Assembly (NCBI RefSeq): GCF_001598355.1
Contig: NZ_BCYU01000006.1
Span: forward strand, 24,423-88,422
Direction: 5' to 3'
Length of the DNA stretch: 64,000 bases
DNA from: Sphingomonas asaccharolytica NBRC 15499
Lineage (GTDB): Bacteria; Pseudomonadota; Alphaproteobacteria; Sphingomonadales; Sphingomonadaceae
The position numbers were made by a program, and so were the translations under genes. This document shows positions 60,814-64,000 of the stretch, in pieces. Position 1 is the first letter of the stretch. Every line of letters starts with the position of its first letter. The notes below the pieces were generated by a model. It ran no database searches. It saw nothing but the letters and a program-made list of their open reading frames with translations, and had not been told where the DNA came from.

Positions 60814-63189
60814 GTGGGTATCCGCCAAACGCTTGTATGGCCGGATGGGCAGGGTCGCGGCGCCCGCCTGTTGTTCTTGCCGTTGGGCCTATCGCTCGCC
60901 TTGTCGGCAGCGGTGGTCGTCAACGCGCAGACCGCTCCCGCCAAAGCCCCGGTCGATGAGGTCAATCCGCTGGTCGGCACGGCACCGCTCGATCGGCCTG
61001 AGTTGATCGGCAATGCGCCGCCACCGGGCGAGCCGGTTTATTCGGGCCAGACCTCGCCGGGCGCGCGCCTGCCGCACAGCTCGGTCGAGGCAGCGCCGAT
61101 CAACAACAATATCGCGCTGACTTATCCGAACGGCGTCGAGGTCCCCTATTATTACACCAACCCGACGATGATCGGATTTTCCGGAGGCGGCGGCTCGTCC
61201 TATGGCGGCCGCGCGGAACCGATCATCATGCCGGTCGTCGGCGACTGGTCGGTGCCCCCCGCCTATTCGCAATCCTATTACGACAAGTCGCGCGAGATCG
61301 CGTCGCCGGGCTATTATTCAGCCTATCTCGGCACGTTCCGGACGACGGCCGAACTGACCGCCACGCAATGGGCGAGCCTGATGCAGTTCACTTTCCCCGA
61401 CAGCGATCGGGCGAACGTGTTGATCAATTTCCCCGACCATGGCGGGGACATCGAGATCGTCGGCAATCAGACGGTGCGCGGCGTCTCGAAGAATAGCGAT
61501 GGGGCGGATGGCGCCTATTTCGTCGCCGAATTCTCCAAGCCGTTTGCCAGCCTGGGCACGTTCAGCAAGTCGCCGGGTGACGCCAAGGGCTGGGGTATCG
61601 GCGACAAAAGGGTCGAGCCCGACCAGCGCACGATCTCGGGCAGCTTTGCCGGCAGCTACGTCACCTTTCGCACCAAGGCGGGCGAGAAAGTGCTGATGAA
61701 GATCGCGCATGGCACCAGCTACGCCCAGGCCGAGCGGCGTCTGCGCGATGAATTGCCCGGCTGGAATTTCGATGGCGTTCGCAACGCGGCGCGCGGCGCA
61801 TGGTCGAAACTGCTCGATCGCGTCCAGGTGACTGGCGGGACGCCGAAGCAGCGGATGCTGTTCTATTCGACCTTGTTCCAGTCGTTCGCCAGCCCGCGCC
61901 TGGTCGCCGCCAAGGGAGAGAAGTTCACCGACACCAACGGCAAGGTGCAGACCGCGACGCATGATCGCTACAGCCCCGTGCCGTTCTGGGATACCGGCCG
62001 CAACCAGATCGTCCTGCTCGACTTGATGGAGCCGGAGACGATGCGCAACGTCATGCAGTCCGAGCTCGATATGGCGCGCGAAAAGGGCTTCATGAACACG
62101 TCGTTCCACGGCGACAATGCGGTGTTCATGTATTTGGGCGCGTGGGAGCGCGGCATCCCGTTCGACTATGCGGCGGCGTATGAATTTCTCCGCAAGAACG
62201 CGACCGATCCCGCCGGCCCGCGCCACTATCTCGCCGAATATGACAAGAACGGCTGGATCGCGGACGTGGTCCCCGACGGCAATCCAAGCCCACCTTATGC
62301 GGGGGGCAAAGCGGGTGCTGCGACCACGCTCGAATATGCCTGGGACGATTTCGCGATGGCGCAATATGCCAAGCGGCTCGGGAAGATGGACGATTACGCG
62401 CTGTTCCTGAAGCGCGCGCATAATTACGCGAACGTGTTCGACAAATCGGTCGGCTTCGTTCGCGGCCGGACCGCCGACGGCAAGTGGATTGCGCCGTTCG
62501 ACCCTGGCGAGCCCTATTATAATTTCATGATGAAGGAAGCATCGGGGTGGTCGACCTTGTGGCTGGTGCCGCATGACGTCAGCGGGCTGGCCAGGTTGCT
62601 CGGCGGGCGTCAGGCCTTCACGGCCAAGCTCGATCGGTTCTTTACCACGCCCTATAATCCCAAGGGGATTTGCCGCGATTGTACCGGCCTCATCGGCCAG
62701 TACGTCCAGGGCAATCAGCCCGACCAACAGGCGGCCTATTATTACGATTGGGGCGGCCAGCCGTGGAAGACACAGGCGCTGACCCGCCGGATCCTCGCCG
62801 ACATGTATGGCAGCGACGCCTCCGGCTATGGCTATCCCGGGATGGACGATCAGGGCGCGACCTCGTCCTGGTATGTGTTGAGCGCGATGGGATTCTATCC
62901 GGTTGATCCGTCGAGCCAGAATTACATCATCGGCAGCCCGATCTTCGACGACGTCAAGCTGCAGATGGGCAACGGCAAGACGTTGGAGGTCGAGGCGAGG
63001 AACAACTCCGCCGCTAACATCTACATCCAGTCGGCGACGCTCAACGGCCGGCCCTGGACCAAGCCCTGGTTCAGCCATGACGACATCAAGGACGGCGCCA
63101 AGCTGGTGCTGTCCATGGGGCCGACGCCGAACAAGAAATGGGGTGCGGCGCCGGCCGACGCGCCGCCATCGATGTCGCCGATGCCCTGA
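60814..63189 (+). CDS. GH92 alpha-mannosidase, exported
   Basis: A 791-residue GH92 enzyme. Signal-like hydrophobic stretch LLFLPLGLSLALSAAVVV, then the two-domain structure: N-terminal beta sandwich (VNPLVGT, PGARLPHSSVEAAPINNN) and (alpha/alpha)6 domain with YVQGNQPDQQAAYYYDWGGQ and GYPGMDDQGATSSWYVLSAM, where family members have GNDDxGxxSxWYVFS. These carry the catalytic Glu/Asp and Ca2+ ligands, though MDD replaces NDD. The start is GTG 60814 with GGGGAGG. The usual reaction is exo-alpha-mannosidase in the periplasm. Confidence 0.9.
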   Translation: MGIRQTLVWPDGQGRGARLLFLPLGLSLALSAAVVVNAQTAPAKAPVDEVNPLVGTAPLDRPELIGNAPPPGEPVYSGQTSPGARLPHSSVEAAPINNNIALTYPNGVEVPYYYTNPTMIGFSGGGGSSYGGRAEPIIMPVVGDWSVPPAYSQSYYDKSREIASPGYYSAYLGTFRTTAELTATQWASLMQFTFPDSDRANVLINFPDHGGDIEIVGNQTVRGVSKNSDGADGAYFVAEFSKPFASLGTFSKSPGDAKGWGIGDKRVEPDQRTISGSFAGSYVTFRTKAGEKVLMKIAHGTSYAQAERRLRDELPGWNFDGVRNAARGAWSKLLDRVQVTGGTPKQRMLFYSTLFQSFASPRLVAAKGEKFTDTNGKVQTATHDRYSPVPFWDTGRNQIVLLDLMEPETMRNVMQSELDMAREKGFMNTSFHGDNAVFMYLGAWERGIPFDYAAAYEFLRKNATDPAGPRHYLAEYDKNGWIADVVPDGNPSPPYAGGKAGAATTLEYAWDDFAMAQYAKRLGKMDDYALFLKRAHNYANVFDKSVGFVRGRTADGKWIAPFDPGEPYYNFMMKEASGWSTLWLVPHDVSGLARLLGGRQAFTAKLDRFFTTPYNPKGICRDCTGLIGQYVQGNQPDQQAAYYYDWGGQPWKTQALTRRILADMYGSDASGYGYPGMDDQGATSSWYVLSAMGFYPVDPSSQNYIIGSPIFDDVKLQMGNGKTLEVEARNNSAANIYIQSATLNGRPWTKPWFSHDDIKDGAKLVLSMGPTPNKKWGAAPADAPPSMSPMP

Positions 63190-63202
63190 CCCGTTATACT
63201 CT

Positions 63203-63274
63203 TTGCCTCCGTTCCCCTCCCCCCTCGACGGAGGCAAGAGCCCAGGGCTGCGCCAGCCCGCGCGCCCTGGGCTC
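63203..63274 (+). terminator. Tandem hairpins between GH92 and GH2
   Basis: TTGCCTCCGT (63203-63212) pairs with ACGGAGGCAA (63228-63237), and immediately after, GAGCCCAGGG (63238-63247) pairs with CCCTGGGCTC (63265-63274). Neither is followed by a long U-tract. They probably end or stabilise the GH92 message. Confidence 0.5.
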
Positions 63275-63323
63275 ACCAAATTTGATCGCTGACCGATGAC
63301 CAAAACGCCTGAGGAGAAACGCT

Positions 63324-64000
63324 ATGCGCACGTTGATCGGAGCAATCGCGTCGATGATCCTGGCGATGAGCGCGATCCAAGCCGCAGCGCAGACCGCGCC
63401 GGCGAACGATGGCGTCTATACGAGCGACCTGATGACCCGGTGGGGCAGGGAGGTCACGCCCGACAACGCCTGGCGCAGCTATCCCCGGCCGCAACTGAAA
63501 CGCGATCGCTGGCTCAATCTCAATGGTCTGTGGGATTATGCGATCGCCAGGGATTCGGCACCGCAGCCGGCCCGAATGGATGGCCAGATCCTGGTGCCCT
63601 ATCCGGTCGAGTCGAAACTGTCGCGCGTCGCGCGCAAGGTCACGCCCGACGATCGCATCTGGTATCGCCGCAGCTTCACGGTGCCGCAGGATTGGGCGGG
63701 CGCGCACGTCATGCTCAATTTCGGCGCGGTCGATTTTGCCGCGACGATCTGGGTCAATGGCGCTGTCGTCGGGTCGCACAAAGGCGGTTTCGACGCGTTC
63801 GGCTTCGACGTCACCGACTATCTGAAGCCGGGGCAGAACGACCTAGTCGTGCAGGTCGCCGATCCGACCAGCGCCGGCACGCAGCCCCGCGGCAAGCAGA
63901 TCCTCGATCCCTCGGGCATCTGGTACACCGCGGTCAGCGGCATCTGGCAAACGGTGTGGCTCGAGCCGGTGCCCAAACTCCATATCGAGGACGTCCGCGC
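63324..64000 (+). CDS. GH2 glycosidase, N-terminal part (runs off the window)
   Basis: The frame from ATG 63324 is open to the right edge (225 codons), so it is a partial gene. A signal peptide (MRTLIGAIASMILAMSAIQA) is followed by a GH2 jelly-roll sugar-binding domain: LNLNGLWDYAI, VPYPVESKLSRV, IWYRRSFTVPQDW, LNFGAVDFAATIWVNG and SGIWQTVWLEPVPK. TGAGGAGA precedes the start. Catalytic residues are outside the window, so beta-galactosidase, beta-mannosidase or beta-glucuronidase cannot be told apart. Next to GH92, a beta-mannosidase role is possible. Confidence 0.85.
   Translation, partial: MRTLIGAIASMILAMSAIQAAAQTAPANDGVYTSDLMTRWGREVTPDNAWRSYPRPQLKRDRWLNLNGLWDYAIARDSAPQPARMDGQILVPYPVESKLSRVARKVTPDDRIWYRRSFTVPQDWAGAHVMLNFGAVDFAATIWVNGAVVGSHKGGFDAFGFDVTDYLKPGQNDLVVQVADPTSAGTQPRGKQILDPSGIWYTAVSGIWQTVWLEPVPKLHIEDVR

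Noticed and set aside
61318..63303. A 661-codon leftward frame opposite the GH92 gene
   Set aside because: Antisense shadow; the rightward frame has complete GH92 motifs.
1..64000. CRISPR arrays, rRNA genes or prophage
   Set aside because: No regularly spaced repeats, rRNA sequence or phage genes were seen.

Overview
The window is GC-rich, gram-negative, alphaproteobacterial DNA that looks like a sphingomonad (Sphingomonas or a close relative). The evidence is three large TonB-dependent receptors, many signal-peptide-bearing glycoside hydrolases, SapC / JmjC-like cupin / flavin-halogenase clusters, De Ley-Doudoroff galactose genes, and frequent GTG or TTG starts with ATGA overlaps. The genus is inferred from gene content only. 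Almost the whole window is a run of adjacent carbohydrate-utilisation loci, each with its own regulator.

Layout. (1) 1-9780: the tail of a LysR regulator, a LacI repressor, two divergent GH3 beta-glucosidases and a TonB receptor; an identical 17-base LacI-type operator lies before the rightward GH3 and before the receptor. (2) 9781-15346: a compositionally foreign, partly AT-rich insert with a tiny YD-repeat protein, a 1406-residue secreted RHS protein with a C9 tract at its core/tip junction, and an orphan secreted protein. (3) 15347-18607: SapC, JmjC-like cupin and flavin halogenase in one overlapping operon. (4) 18757-34302: an alpha-glucan (maltodextrin-type) locus with LacI, an SLC45-like permease, a 1138-residue TonB receptor, an intact and a degenerate flavin halogenase, a second JmjC-like cupin, GH97, a tRNA-Thr, a GT4 glycosyltransferase and a GH13 alpha-glucosidase. 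(5) 34389-37626: LysR, aldo/keto reductase and MFS exporter. (6) 38335-43547: a galactose operon (lactonase, mutarotase, sodium symporter, dgoK, dgoA). (7) 43608-57646: a glucuronoside locus run by a FadR-type GntR regulator: TonB receptor, alpha/beta hydrolase, mannonate dehydratase, beta-glucuronidase with the NxK motif, GH3, GH31 and a hexuronate-type transporter; the same 11-base palindrome lies upstream of both leftward operons. (8) 57891-64000: a sugar porter, ROK repressor, GH92 alpha-mannosidase and the start of a GH2 enzyme, probably a mannoside or glycan locus.

How it works together: TonB receptors would import oligosaccharides, periplasmic glycosidases would trim them, inner-membrane MFS or SSS carriers would take up the sugars, and the Dgo/UxuA enzymes would convert galactose and glucuronate to pyruvate plus glyceraldehyde 3-phosphate. 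The most intriguing part is the repeated SapC/cupin/halogenase module, whose real substrate I cannot tell from sequence, and in which one halogenase has visibly lost its FAD and catalytic motifs. Second is a leader ORF with tandem hairpins and a U-tract in front of one GH3 gene.
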